Assembly: GCA_037179385.1 (NCBI GenBank)
Contig: CM074179.1
Span: forward strand, 70,265,806 to 70,329,805
Direction of reading: 5' to 3'
Origin: Holothuria scabra
Taxonomy: Eukaryota; Echinodermata; Holothuroidea; Aspidochirotida; Holothuriidae
DNA length: 64,000 nt
Shown here piece after piece: positions 22,500 through 34,289 of the stretch. The first letter of the stretch is position 1; every line of letters begins with the position of its first letter. The notes beneath the pieces are model-generated. The model worked only from the letters and a program-made list of their open reading frames with translations. It was not told the DNA's origin and made no database searches. Both the position numbers and the translations under genes were made by a program.

Positions 22500-25400
22500 A
22501 CTATCCGTCTTGTAAGATCTACAAGCCAGAATAAATGCAATTACCAACTGGCAAGGGGTGAGGGGACAGGTCCTGCTCTATGAAGTTTGTACTTGACATT
22601 TAAGATTCGTGCAACTTTTTTGTAAGAAGCCATTTATGCAATATGCCTCGATAATTGGATATCATCCTTTCTTCACTGTCACGTGGGTTGTTCCTTTAAT
22701 TGGGGGAAATCTTTTATATACAACATTCGGTTTAAATTTATACTGAGAGCGGAATGTAACATTGGTCCATCGGTTGCTTTGTAACTTTGCTCAGCTATGA
22801 ATGTTTGAAAAGCCTTCTGATGTACCTAACATCAGTAAAAAATAAATCACACAGTTTACCGTATCAGCTCATGAGAGCCATTATGTACTCGCCTTCAATT
22901 GTCAAATGTAAATGTCTGCCTGAGTTGAGAAGAAGATTAAATTCTTTCAATGAAAGAAATTATATATGCTGTTGCACAAATGAAAGGCATAACTTGTTTT
23001 ATATAACACCCAAACTCCTATAAATCTTGGTCAAAATATGATTGTACCTACTGCAGTCCGAGTGACACTGTTTCATCAACATTTGTGTTATCTACTGCTA
23101 ATTGCGTGTACTGCACCTATAGTATTACATACGTATTATACGCAATTTGTACGCTCACTAATGTTGCAGTGACATATGTAAATCATACCATGCATGTGTT
23201 CTTTCTTTTTCCTTACTCAACTGTAAGCAATCAGTGCCTATTCTTACTATGCTTTTTTGTACTTCTTTCCGAAGACGGAGCGTAGTATAAGGGAGCTTAG
23301 TGTCACTGGTTACTGATTAAGCAGTAAGGCCAATGTTAACTGATATCAAGTTCTACACTATCATACTCTTGAACTGAGGCAGAATGTGCGCTTGGATGAT
23401 TGAAGGCTTATTTCACTTAGCTCTAGAGGCTTCTCAAATCAGCTGGTAGGTGCAGCTCCCATTTTTATAGCTATACTGTGTTTGCAATCAAAATGAATTT
23501 GTGAATGTCTCCAATGCTTCTTTACATATGTACAAGTGTGCATATGTACATATGAGGATTCCCAAAGTGTTTACTGATTAAGAACACTTATACTCATGGT
23601 TTTCTCAGGTGCTCTTCTTTTTCATCCCATCTTTGCTGTGTTCTTGTGAAAAAATTTATTTCTTTGGCATTTACTGTATATGGTCCTCCATCAAGGATTA
23701 TTTTTCATACCAAAGGTTTAAACATTGGAACATTAAAACATCTCAGTGTGGTTCACTATTTATTGATTTACTTTTATTTCAGTTTTCTTAGATTTGTCTT
23801 ATCAGTTGTGATGTTTTACTCTCTGAATTTTTTTATTCATCAAGGGTTTAACAGTAAATGTATGATAGTAAAGATCTGCACGACTTTTTACTGTATTGCT
23901 CACTTCAATTTTATTTATCTCATCAAAAGTTATGTGCTATGTGCCTTGATAATTGTTTACATTACTCCACCGTGACTGTCGCACGGTTGTTGAAAAAACA
24001 AATTATCGGAAATCTTTCATGTACAACATAGCATTAATTTATAGCCACTGATTGTGGAATGTTGTACCATCAGTCCATGGGTTGCTTACAATATGTCTGA
24101 ACTTTTCTCATAGGTTGTTCACTTTTTGCAAAAATATGCTTAACAGGCCTTGAGTTTCATACTTTCCAAATGTGCCTCAAATCAGACTTCTAAGCAAAGA
24201 GGTGTGGTATGTGAGCTGTTTTACCAAACATCAACAGATTATCTAGGTGAGCAAAAAAATCCCATTCCTGACAGTGATTTGAGGTAAAAGACAATGTGCA
24301 ATTACACTTACATACCTTATATTCACGGCCTCAATAAACATGGAAGTAATTTCTAATTCATAATTCCCCCATTGTCAAAATTGATCTGGAAACATAATTT
24401 TGTCATAGCTAGCTCTGATGTTAAGAGCACTTCATTTATGGTTTTTAGTTTGTACTTCTTCTTTTCCGTCCAGACTTAATTGTGTGCTTGTAAAATACTG
24501 ATTAGGCACATACTGGGTATTGTTTGTACCAGAGGCAGTCTTTCATACAATGTTAAAAATTATAACATAACATCTCACTTTTATTCATTTTATTTTATTT
24601 CAGTATTCTTGGATTTGTCTTACTGTTGCAATGATCACATTTTACTAGGAAATAGTTAATAGCCAAAAGTTTTGCAACTTACAATTTTGAGTGCCATCCA
24701 TACTTGCCTTTACCCTCCATAGCCAGTGCCAGCTGTAATCTGTATGTTCAGTTAAATCATCTAAGTGAATTGTGTATGACGGTTATTTGCCTTAATCCTT
24801 CATAGCCAGGGCATTGTGTATGAGGGTTCTGTGCCTTTATCCTTCATAGCTAGTGCAAGCTTTGATTTCATGTTCAAATTGAGATTTTGTAATGACAATT
24901 TTATGAGGTGGATAGTAGCAACTTTTATGCTGGCACCACTTTTTCGTAATTGCTCTGAATTCTGATTCCTATATTCGTTTTCAACAAAATATTGCCAGAT
25001 CGTTGGCCAAAAGCTTTATTGATTTGATTATTGACAAAAATTTGCAAATGTGTTGCAATCACTCCCCAAAAATGTCACCCTTCTACTATTTCATGAAAAA
25101 GACGAGTCCGCGTTGCCCTAGTGTACTATGTGAACGTTGTTTGAAGTATGAAAATGCAATTATCAGAATGTTTTTCACAATAATGATGTGTGAAGCAGAA
25201 CAAAGATATTTTTTACAAAAACAATCCTTTGGGCTGTGTGATATTTTCTCTTCTGCAGTTGTGACATTTTTAATCCGCAGAAGTATTTATAAATACATCA
25301 GTTTGTACAAATTCCTCCTAACGTTGCACAATATAACGACCCGGTAGACATGTTTCACCTATTTTTGCTTTGAAGCAAAAGATGAAATCAATTTTAGAAT

Positions 25401-25639
25401 ATAAAGATGTAAATTTGACAAAACCACAAAATGTAATTCCTTGAAAGTCTTTGTAACGGTGTAACTATTTTTTTCATTCTTTTACATATTGAATAGTTTG
25501 CCATTATATTGCTCTTGATGCCAAACAGTTTTGAATTCACTTATCATTTATGAAATTTGACAATAAATAAGCATTCAAAATATGTACCCACTTGTCACAA
25601 TTTGTTATGTGCTTGGTTTAAAGGGGGCTGGTTGAGGAT
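22500..25639. other. non-coding stretch
   Basis: AT-rich. No gene recognised; an open frame at 25003-25347 has no family features I know. The words CTTTATCCTTCATAGC and CCTTAATCCTTCATAGC recur at about 24712, 24790 and 24834 as a weak local repeat. Confidence 0.5.
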
Positions 25640-26208
25640 TAACTGTTGCGAACTGGATGGAATGCATTGAACATGTGGACAGAGTCCAACGGATACCTGT
25701 AATTAAGGATGCATTGGAAGGAACCTGCAGTTCAAAGGGTCCTGCTTGGAAACTATTCAAAAGGGTCTCAAAGACCAGTTAAAAGAGACCAATGGGGAAA
25801 CGCTGTGATGGTGCTGTTGGATGTGTAAGAAACCCTTTTGAGGCAAGCCATTGCATCCTGCTGGAAGTGGACTGATGTGTCCTGCTGGAAGCAATCCGTT
25901 GGGCCTCCTGCTGAAAGCGACCCATTGGGGTCCTGTTGGTAGGAACCCATTACATCCATCTGACTAGGCCCATTGGAAGAGACCCATTTGTGGGACCCAT
26001 TGGGATTGACCCATTAGAAGGGACCCATTGGAACGTACCAGAAGGGACCCATTGGAACCTATTATAATAGGATGTGCTGTGACCCATTGGATACCCATTG
26101 GATAGACGTACCCATTTCAGTAGCATCTCCTGGGATTTAATGGGATCCCACGGGATCCCATTAAATGGAACCTAATGGGTTTTAATGAAAATATTCTCCT
26201 GGGCTATT
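25640..26208. repeat. CCCATTG foldback array, copy 2 (inverted relative to copy 1)
   Basis: Dense CCCATTGG/CCAATGGG words. On the reverse strand its head (26208 downward) reads GCCCAGGAGAATATTTTCAT, matching the head of the array at 11161; a second head word lies near 26128-26136. Confidence 0.75.
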
Positions 26209-26264
26209 ATTTAAAAGCATTGCTATCATGTTTTGAGTATAGCTACTTGCTTGATTTGTTTAAT

Positions 26265-26440
26265 TCGGGTCGTTCTCTGCCTTCTTTGCAGTTGTGGCTC
26301 ACTGGCTTGTTTTCCCTATTCCAGTCCGTATGTTGAGCACGAAGCGCAAAGGCAGTAGATTTCATTTTAAAAGTCTTCGGTGTGACCCGGCCACGTTGAG
26401 TCGAACTACAGGTTGGCAGCTGCAAACAGCCGTACATTAG
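26265..26440 (-). mobile_element. tRNA-derived SINE, copy 1
   Basis: Reverse strand keeps a B-box-like GTTCGACTC, then CCGGGTCACACCGAAGACT and the family tail AACAAGCCAGTGAGCCACAA. The 5' tRNA-like half is decayed. Confidence 0.7.
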
Positions 26441-26589
26441 CTAGTGCACCAGATTTCTGTAACATGCTTTAAACCTTTTAGCGTAATTCAGTCAGGTGAC
26501 TCATTGAACGACCCTAACAGAAAAATGATAGTAAACGATTTATTACCTAACCGGAACCAAGAGTGCATTAAAATTGGAGAGATTTCGAA

Positions 26590-26885
26590 ATTTATATGTT
26601 AAGTAAATCGGTATGTGTCCGCATAAACTGGTATATGTCGATTTTAAATGGTATATGTCAATTCAAATCGGTACATATCAATTTAAATCGGTGTAATATT
26701 ATGTCAACTTAAATTGGTATGTGCAAAATTAAATTGGTATCTGATAGGTTAAATCGGTGTATGTCAATTTAAACTGGGATGTGTCGATTTAACTGGTACG
26801 GTATGTGTCATTTTAAATCGAAATATGTCGGACTAAACTGGTACGTATCGATTCTTAATAATGTGATACCGATTGCCCGCCATAC
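26590..26885 (-). repeat. 20-bp minisatellite element, copy 2 (inverted)
   Basis: About ten imperfect units of TATGTCAATTTAAATCGG, the reverse complement of the units at 10880-11050. Terminal word TGATACCGATTGCCCGCCAT at 26864-26883 matches copy 1's start with one difference. Confidence 0.7.
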
Positions 26886-26889
26886 AGTG

Positions 26890-28470
26890 AGTGTGGGGCC
26901 AAAGGGCGAATACCCCGACTGATATGGTTAGGTGTCTACGGAGAGCTGGAACACAGAAAAGTTTTCTCCATCGAAACGGGCGAAAAGTAAAATTGACCGT
27001 AGAAGTGATACTTATGAACGTACGATGATGTCCGTGGGATGTCAGGACGTGTTGTTGTGTAGGAATTACTAGATGGAAGGGAAATGTTGTTTTTTAACCT
27101 GGAGAGATGAGGTACAAAATCACATAATGCAAATCGCATTTTTAACTCATGAAGACCAATAAAAGGTGCTTTTTTGTTGTTTGTCTCGTTAGGAGTCGCA
27201 AAGAAATAAAAGAGAAAACCAAGTCTATCTGCTCATTTTATTTGCTTACACTTAAAGCAGAATATTGCATTTTGGGTTTTGCGAAAACAGTTTTTTTTTT
27301 CGCAGTTTATGGCAGTGAAAGTTGGTGTTACTTCTAAAATACAGTCTTTTCTTTAAGGAATAATAAACACGCATGACGGCAAAACATGCCGCTCTTGCTT
27401 GTTCAGACTCAATGCAATACTACTTCCGAGTGATTGCCCGAGAAGCTGACTTCCCCCAACTACTTACCCCAACCACAAATTAAAAGAGAGGCATGACTGC
27501 CTTGCAATGATTGACGATGCATAAAGTTTGGGCTTTATTTATCTCACAGCATCATCAGATTCCTTTTACTCTCTGAGTATATTGCTGTATTACTAATATA
27601 TATTTTAAACAAATTATCGTCCTTGTCACCTTGATTATTACATGCTGCTATGCTACTTATCCATTAATAACCTTCATCGAAATCATTCATAGTTAAATTT
27701 GAGACAGACTCTGTAGAGAAATTTGTATAATATGTTAAAGGAGGAAGTACATTAAGAACAGTTTTACACACGGCGAAAATTTAGACGTCTTTAACAACAT
27801 AGACCGACTGTCTCGTGGTATTCCTTGCATTCCGTTCTCCCTCTCTTTTATCAAAAATTTACAATTACTTTCCCTTTAACTTTGCAAACAACGCAGTAAC
27901 GTACCCATCGCGTAGAAAGACTTCGCACCTCACTGTAAACATACCCTTTGACCTGGCTGTAAAACAGCCGTGCAATACTTTTCTTTCTTCTTGCACATGT
28001 AATACTGATGCAAGCAACTTTTCTACCACACGAAAGTATGGAAAGCTGGGAAAGTGTCCTACGGTGCTGTCAATAAAGAGTTACATAAAATTACATTATT
28101 GTTTTGTAAAAAAAAAAAAAAATGTTATAATAAAATAATGAAAAACGTACATACCGTGCACAATAAAAACAGTTGCGTAAAATAATAACTAGCTCATTAC
28201 AAGTATGTGAAAACACTGAAATTTGGCAGTACTTGTCCAAATTATTGAATTTGTAAGATATGTGGTTAAAAAAGTAAAAGAAAGAAAAAGGCCGAGGGTA
28301 CCCCTCCACTTTAACGACTGTCCTACGGCAGTGGTCAATTAGACCTTATGCTCACCTTTTTTAAAGACTGAAAGGTAACTTACTTCCTTTGGTCACTTAG
28401 GAGGCACCTTTTTGAATATTAGCCTTTATAACATAGAGAATTTCCAATATTCGTACTGTCATTCAGGGTC
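26890..28470. other. non-coding stretch
   Basis: No gene or named repeat recognised. Poly-A and poly-T tracts occur near 27290 and 28109. Short open frames lie on both strands without family features. Confidence 0.5.
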
Positions 28471-28671
28471 ACTGGTTGAGGGAGCGGTAGAGCATCGGCC
28501 TCTCACGTGGAAAGCCCGGGTTTTCCCCACGTCGAGCCATACCAAAGACTCTAGAAATGGATCCTACTGTTATTGTGCGTGCTGCTCCGCATAAACAATA
28601 AAGTAGGAAAAACAACCCAGTGAGCCATAACTGGAAAAAAGGTCGTGACCGGCTCGACTTGAACCAAAACT
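28471..28671 (+). mobile_element. tRNA-derived SINE, copy 2
   Basis: Begins with a tRNA-like part (GAGCGGTAGAGCATCGGCCT, then AAGCCCGGGTTTTCC), followed by the body AGCCATACCAAAGACTCTAG, GCTCCGCATAAAC, CAGTGAGCCATAACTGG and the end CTCGACTTGAACCAA. Same order as the copy at 46696. Confidence 0.82.
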
Positions 28672-28679
28672 CCATCAAA

Positions 28680-29555
28680 TTAAATAACCACAAAAATTTT
28701 TCGTCCAACAGTATAGTAGAAAAAATTATTTGCTATGTAGCAAACTTTGTAGTTAACTTTAGGTTGTGTAAATAATTTTAGTTTAAGGACTTGGAATAAA
28801 GTCACTGTCTCCGAGGTTTGAGCGAGGCACGAGAAAATCTCGAGACCTGGAAAATAATTCCTTCCAGAAAAGCTGGATTTTGTTTTGATATGAAACATTT
28901 ACAATCTTTAGACTGACTTGGTGAGTCAGAAGAATAGTTCGAACACAATGAAAAAAGTGCAACAGAACGAGGAAATATTATTTTCATTTTTATGCCATTG
29001 AGTTTCGACTTCGAAAAGGAGAAAATTGTCCCTATGTCCCTCCTCCTACGGTATTTCGATTTAAGTCACTTTGTATTCAAAGGATGTTGTGTAATGGCAA
29101 GAAATACCATCCATAGGATAAGAGCATGTCCAATTTTTTTTCAAACAGACATTGCTTCAGTTTATAAATGTTTAAAAAACATGTAGCCCTATGGTAACAA
29201 ATATGTGGCACAATAACGATTCCAATTGCGCAAATGTAAAATTCCACCTCCGTAAAATATTTTAAGAACCATAAAACGCCTTCTTTGTACAGGGTCTATT
29301 AGGCTTTATTTGCTGTTTTGAAAACTTCATTGTGCTCTGCAATTAGAAGGCTTGGGCAATGAACTGACTGTAAGAAGTAAAAATTGTTTCATGTTGTAAT
29401 GCCTACAACCCCTATTTAAAAACATAAAACGCTAGATACAACGTTTGAAAAAAAAACTACTCCCAAACGGACCGCTTCTTGCAAGGGTGAACTTCACTGA
29501 GAGTAAATTAAAAAAAAACGGTTTCTCCGTGAAAAGCGGTATTTCATTCCAAGTA
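28680..29555. other. non-coding stretch
   Basis: No gene or named repeat recognised. Confidence 0.5.
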
Positions 29556-29563
29556 TGTGGAAT

Positions 29564-29805
29564 CAGTGGCGGAGCTACCATATAGTCAGAGGGGGTGGTC
29601 CCCCCCCCCTTGATGTACTGAAATTGCCTGTCGGCGCCCTCATCACATTTTTTTACCGTATTGAGGTATATGTATCTACCTACGTTAAAGCACCCCTTCA
29701 GCCTATTTTTCGCCCCTCTGACCAAATGTTTTTGCCCTATAAACTTTGAAGCGCCCCTACAGGTCATTCTTGCCCTTTCTGGCTGTATTCCATTTTTTGC
29801 CACTG
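29564..29805. mobile_element. hAT-like MITE, 242 bp
   Basis: Starts CAGTGGCGGAGCTAC and ends TTTTTTGCCACTG. It is flanked on both sides by the identical 8-bp sequence TGTGGAAT (29556-29563 and 29806-29813). An 8-bp duplication plus CAGTGGCG ends fits the hAT superfamily. The inverted ends agree over only about 7 bp. Contains a C homopolymer near 29600 and no coding sequence. Confidence 0.8.
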
Positions 29806-29813
29806 TGTGGAAT

Positions 29814-31228
29814 ACAGCAACTTTTGGAATTGTCATTCCATGATTCCCGGTGACATTTACTAGAGGCGTGGTACTTCAATAAGGTCTTTCAAGAGTGATT
29901 TAAATTCTTTTGTTTTTAGACTGCCGCAGACAGATAACCAAAGTGTCAGAACATCAGATTTGTCTGGCACATCCTTCCTTAATTAATAAACAGAAAATGC
30001 ATGTAACTTTTTCCTCTGACATAAGTAAGCCTACATGAAACTCATATACAGAATATCTTGTAGCTTTAAGGGACTAATCTTTAAATTTTAAAGGGGTGAT
30101 GTAACAAGCACAACCTATCTCCCTTACGAAATTAAACATAGGTAAACTAAATAGAATAGAATAGAAGAAAGCTTCGTTATATTAATTAGTTAAGTTTTTT
30201 CATGTGCTTCATTTAAGTTCAGATAACTCATGCTTCCCTTTGCAAATATTATTGGCACTGTGGAAATGAGAGGTCAACAAAAGGAATACATGGACTAAGA
30301 TTCCGGAGTCCATTTCCCTCATGAGATTTCAAAACATTACAAAAACTTTTGTCTCCTTTCCCTATACATGCGTGCGATACCGAATCTGAACTGCAAATCC
30401 GTTTGCACTAGCAGTCAACGAGGAACCACATTTTGTCACAGATATTTCTAAACCTGTTGCTTGAATCACAAAAGTACATTCATATTTCTCGAGATAAACA
30501 TGTTCTCTTTCGTTTCGTTTGACATTCTGCACAGAAAATTAAAACATTTCCACCGGCAAAGCCGATTTTCTTAAGAAATGTAGCGTCTATCGCTTACTGT
30601 AAGGTCAATCACTATTGTGACGTCACATTCGCTTCTTTCCTTTCTGAACTGAGGTACACACACTTTTCGCAAAAAGTACAGTTTGTACCTGAAAGAAGAG
30701 ACTCGCTAGTGGAGGGGTTTTTGTAATGATCCTAAATAGATCACAGAATGTGAACTGTCCCCAGACTTTTTGCCGCACTGTCTACTACCCTTGGAAATGC
30801 AAATTCCTTGGAACCCGTAAAAAAAAATCATTCAGACATCTTAGAGATAAGTTCTACTCTTTAAATAAGACACGTAGATTTTTCTCACTTTTATCACGAT
30901 ATCAAGACTATAAACTTATAAAGAAGGAGAAAGAGGGGCGGGGGGGGGGGGGTGAGAAATCGCACCTTCTTGCTACTAATGAAGCGATGTCATGTCTCTC
31001 ATGGAATATGCAATCTAGACGAGGAAGATCAAATGGCGCTAATGAGCAATGCTTTGATGTAAAAAGACCACACAGAGAAAACAGAACTGGTCTAAAGAGC
31101 AAGAATGATATACACGAAATTTTGTTAATCAGACTGAACAGAGCGCGCATATCTATGAAAGCTCCCCTAAATGATTTTATTGCCTTGAAACAAGGCCAAG
31201 GAATTTCTCAATAAAGTTATGTATTCAC
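29814..31228. other. 3' flank of DED/B-box gene A
   Basis: No plus-strand gene I can support. A 162-codon open frame at 30726-31214 crosses a G homopolymer (about 30938-30952), has no family features and ends 14 bp from gene A's stop on the other strand, so it is probably antisense to gene A's 3' UTR. Confidence 0.5.
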
Positions 31229-32841
31229 TTAATACTTAAAGGCCTTGACACTACTGTCTGAAAAACTGATAAAACCGGTATTCGCCCATCGAGTGATGCT
31301 CACTGGAACGCCTTTGTATCCAGGGGAGGTCCCTTGTACACATACTTTCAGGAGCTCCCCTGCTTCGTCATAGCACGAAATCATCCAGTCTAGCTTATCA
31401 CGTGTATTACTAACAAAGAGAACCATCCATCCAGCGTCACCGGTCCATATGACGGAGACCGGCAACAGTCGACCTGAATCTGACACTGGATGCAAAATAC
31501 TACTTTGCTGCGTCGCAGCATCCGTTCTAAAGATTGATACCACGTTTTGACTTCCACGAACAGCAAACATATTTTCTACATATGAAATACTTGAAAACGA
31601 AGGTGCTTGACATGTGGTGCCTATTCTTCTCAACGGTCTACCCGATATTTGGTATTCCCGAAGTACAGTGCTACCACTGATGGAGATGAGGAATTCATCA
31701 CATTCATAGTGTAAACGGTGAGCTGCAATGCTAGTAATGAATGACCTTTCGCCTACTTCATCAATTGAAATTGAAGCAACTGATTGAACAGCGTCATACA
31801 TGCCACTCTTTCTCCGAGGGTGTAATATAAAGACCATATTACCAACAGCGAACAGAACGTGATTTATTCCGCCGTATTTCATCTCCTTATGTGACATAAC
31901 GACTGGGGATATTTGGTTGTCATTCACAGCGACTAAATATCTCCAGTATTCAATGTGGGTGTCATTTGGATCAATGCAAAGAAATAACACCCCACTTCGT
32001 CTTTGAATTTCGTTATAAACGTGAACTAGTTGATTTTCACGGATCATAACCCCTCCAACGAAGCATCTCACACTGGGTGTTCCAAACGTATTTTCTCTGC
32101 ATAATTCCCGGTACCCATCCCCGTCTTTGCTAGCTCCGCAAGAACTATCTCTAGACACCTCAGCGTACCATTCTTTCGAGTCCCCGACATTTCTTAAACC
32201 ACAATTGCTTTCTTTGGACAATTCTGCATACCATTCGATGTCCCCGTCTTTGCTTAGTCCACATAAATTATCTCTAGACAATTCTTCGTACCATTCAGCA
32301 GTAGTATCGCGGACTTTTGCCTCGACAGCTTCATTCACTTTAACACCTTCTTGATCCTGTTGAAATGTTCCTCCTCGACCATTGATCTCCGAATTCCTTG
32401 ATTTACTCTGATGATCAATTGTGGGTTCCCTTAAATCTTGAGACTCATTTCCTCCCTTAGGAGTTTCGCTTTCATCGGAAACAGGCTGCAATGAATATTT
32501 TGGTTGCTTCCAATGATGAAGACCTTTGATAAGGTTAAGGGCCAGTTTTCCTGGGTTTGTAAACGCCGCTATTTTGCCCGCAGATTCTCTGTGTCCGGTG
32601 TGCATGCTTCGAGTCAAATTTTCAGAGGTGTCACTAAGCTTTTGAAGTAACTCCAAATCCTTCTTAAGCTTTGCTTTGCAGGATTCCATCTCCCGAGGAA
32701 GTTTGTCAAGTTCAATTACTTTGCAGGAGAAATTGTGGGAGCGGTTGTAACATTTTTGGCATAGTTTACTGTTGCATGTGATACAAAATGTTGTTAGTTT
32801 CTCTCCGTGTGTAAAACATTTCTGTGTAACTTCGAGATTAT
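31229..32841 (-). CDS. DED/B-box gene A, exon 2 (B-box, coiled coil, propeller-like)
   Basis: Acceptor TTTTGCCCCGCAG precedes 32841. The first two bases complete the Asp codon begun by exon 1, and the frame is open to TAA at 31229, giving a protein of about 630 residues with exon 1. Visible parts: a B-box type zinc finger C-x2-H-x7-C-x2-C-x4-C-x2-C-x4-H-x3-C, whose last ligand is Cys where His is usual; a short Lys/Glu/Leu coiled coil (ESCKAKLKKDLELLQKL); a Ser/Glu-rich linker; four ~20-residue repeats; and a ~280-residue C-terminal region homologous to gene B with NHL-like blade endings (SGRPLRRIGT, AGELLKVCVQG). There is no RING. An adaptor or sensor role in immune or death signalling is inferred from domain order only. 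Confidence 0.87.
32078..32296 (-). repeat. in-frame repeat in gene A linker (EWYxELS units)
   Basis: Four tandem units of 20-21 codons between coiled coil and propeller-like region: EWYEELSRDNLCGLSKDGD, EWYAELSKESNCGLRNVGD, EWYAEVSRDSSCGASKDGD, and a shorter YRELCRENTFGTPS. Each holds a Tyr in an acidic setting followed by a Cys-Gly. Gene B lacks this block, so it arose or was lost after the duplication. Function unknown; repeated short binding motifs are one possibility. Confidence 0.85.
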
Positions 32842-34008
32842 CTGCGGGGCAAAACAAATAATAACTATCATGCGACCAATGAATCATTCAAGCTTTACAT
32901 ATGGATGTAAAAATACAAAATGTACCATAAACTAATCTAAACTTTGACAGCAGCGTGCACGAATCTTTGTCTTCGCCCTTCATGTATATTCGAAGAACGC
33001 GCATTCAATTGGTAGAAGAATATCGAGGGCGTGCATAAGGCAACCTTACTAAAGGCAATCTATTCTCCAGACTGAGAATTTTTTTCTAGTAGCCCTCAAT
33101 AATTTGGGTTTGCATAACTCTTGGATTGACAGTAAATCAAAAGAAAAATATCAAAGTATTAAGGCTGTGTTGCGAAGAATGAACTGTACTGAGAGTGTTC
33201 TGATTACACATAAGGGCCTCGTATAGTCACGGAATCAAAACTTGGAATACGTCTGGACTAGGATAATGTCTAGAATGTGTGGAAGGGATTAACATCAGGA
33301 CTTTAGGAAAACTGGATTTGTCTGGGTTGTAATAAATGACCTTTTAATCGAATGAATGCAGTTCTCCCAGTAGTACCGGGAAATGGGTTTTGTTAATGCG
33401 CAGGGATTGGCTACCGACACAAACATATTGAGAGGGAGAGAGGCAACGCCGATGCTGAGCTATACTGGACATATTGCTACTAAAGCCAAAAGGACTGTGT
33501 AAATGTAACAACCATAAAGAGAGTAAAAGTGCTTCGGGTCCCAATAATTCATTCGATGTGTACTCGCCGGAGGTGAAATTACTATCGCTAATCATCAATA
33601 TAAAAATATTGACCAATCCACCGGTCTAGGTAAGGTTTTTACAGCGCTATAATTAATACACTTCAGAAAGATTGTTCGATCAATTACATCCATTACATAA
33701 ATTTTCAACCCGGAGATTGGCACGAAAGTCTGTCTTACGTTGTAATTTAGTTAGAAAAGGTTTATGACTCAATTTGTAGTCAATTGGTTTAAGTATGTTC
33801 GGTCACGACGTAATTCCACTTGTGTCTGACTGGTTTCTTTTTCCCCCTATTTTCTCTTTTCAGTGCTGAGCGCCAAACACATGGACAGAAGCTATGTTCC
33901 ATATACTAAGTAATTGGGCAAGGAAGCGAAATACAGATCAACCCCGGTGCAAGTTGGATGCTGTAACCATTTGACCATGAGGAAGCATACTGGGTTTTTC
34001 TTTCTTAC
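32842..34008 (-). other. intron of DED/B-box gene A
   Basis: 1167 bp between donor GACG|GTAAGA and acceptor CCCCGCAG|AT. No repeat or extra exon recognised in it. Confidence 0.8.
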
Positions 34009-34288
34009 CGTCTAGATGTACATGCTTGTAGGTCATAAGAGGCTTTAACGCCTGCTGAAGCTGTAGCTCATCCAACCATTCAATCAGAATACTGACGTTC
34101 TTCTCATGAAGCACTCCGTGTTCCTCTAATTGGTCGAAAAGATCCATAGCATCTTTCAACTCACGGCGTTTACTCGGTGGGATTTGCACACACAAAAATG
34201 CTAATTGTTGCACATTCTCGTATGTCATATGACGTGCAACCCTTAAGAGAGCAACTCGGAAATGATTTGATAGTGGGGATGACGTCAT
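34009..34288 (-). CDS. DED/B-box gene A, exon 1 (death effector domain)
   Basis: Encodes a single death effector domain of about 85 residues: FRVALLRVARHMTYENVQQL then AFLCVQIPPSKRREL (the DED helix 2-3 pattern L-x-F-L-C), LFDQLEEHGVLHEKNVSILI and EWLDELQLQQAL. DEDs bind other DEDs in caspase-8/FADD-type assemblies. I start it at the Met of MTSSPLS because gene B starts at the same place relative to the domain; an upstream in-frame Met at 34348 follows a possible acceptor and is less likely. The exon ends at 34009 with donor GTAAGA after the first base of a codon, as in gene B. The acidic RxDLL motif of classical DEDs is not clearly present. Confidence 0.85.
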
Positions 34289-34289
34289 C

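Noticed and set aside
25003..25347. 114-codon plus-strand gene
   Set aside because: No recognisable motif, no splice context, AT-rich surroundings; could be a decayed transposon piece but nothing supports it.
30726..31214. 162-codon plus-strand gene
   Set aside because: Crosses a G homopolymer, has no domain features and lies antisense to the likely 3' UTR of gene A.
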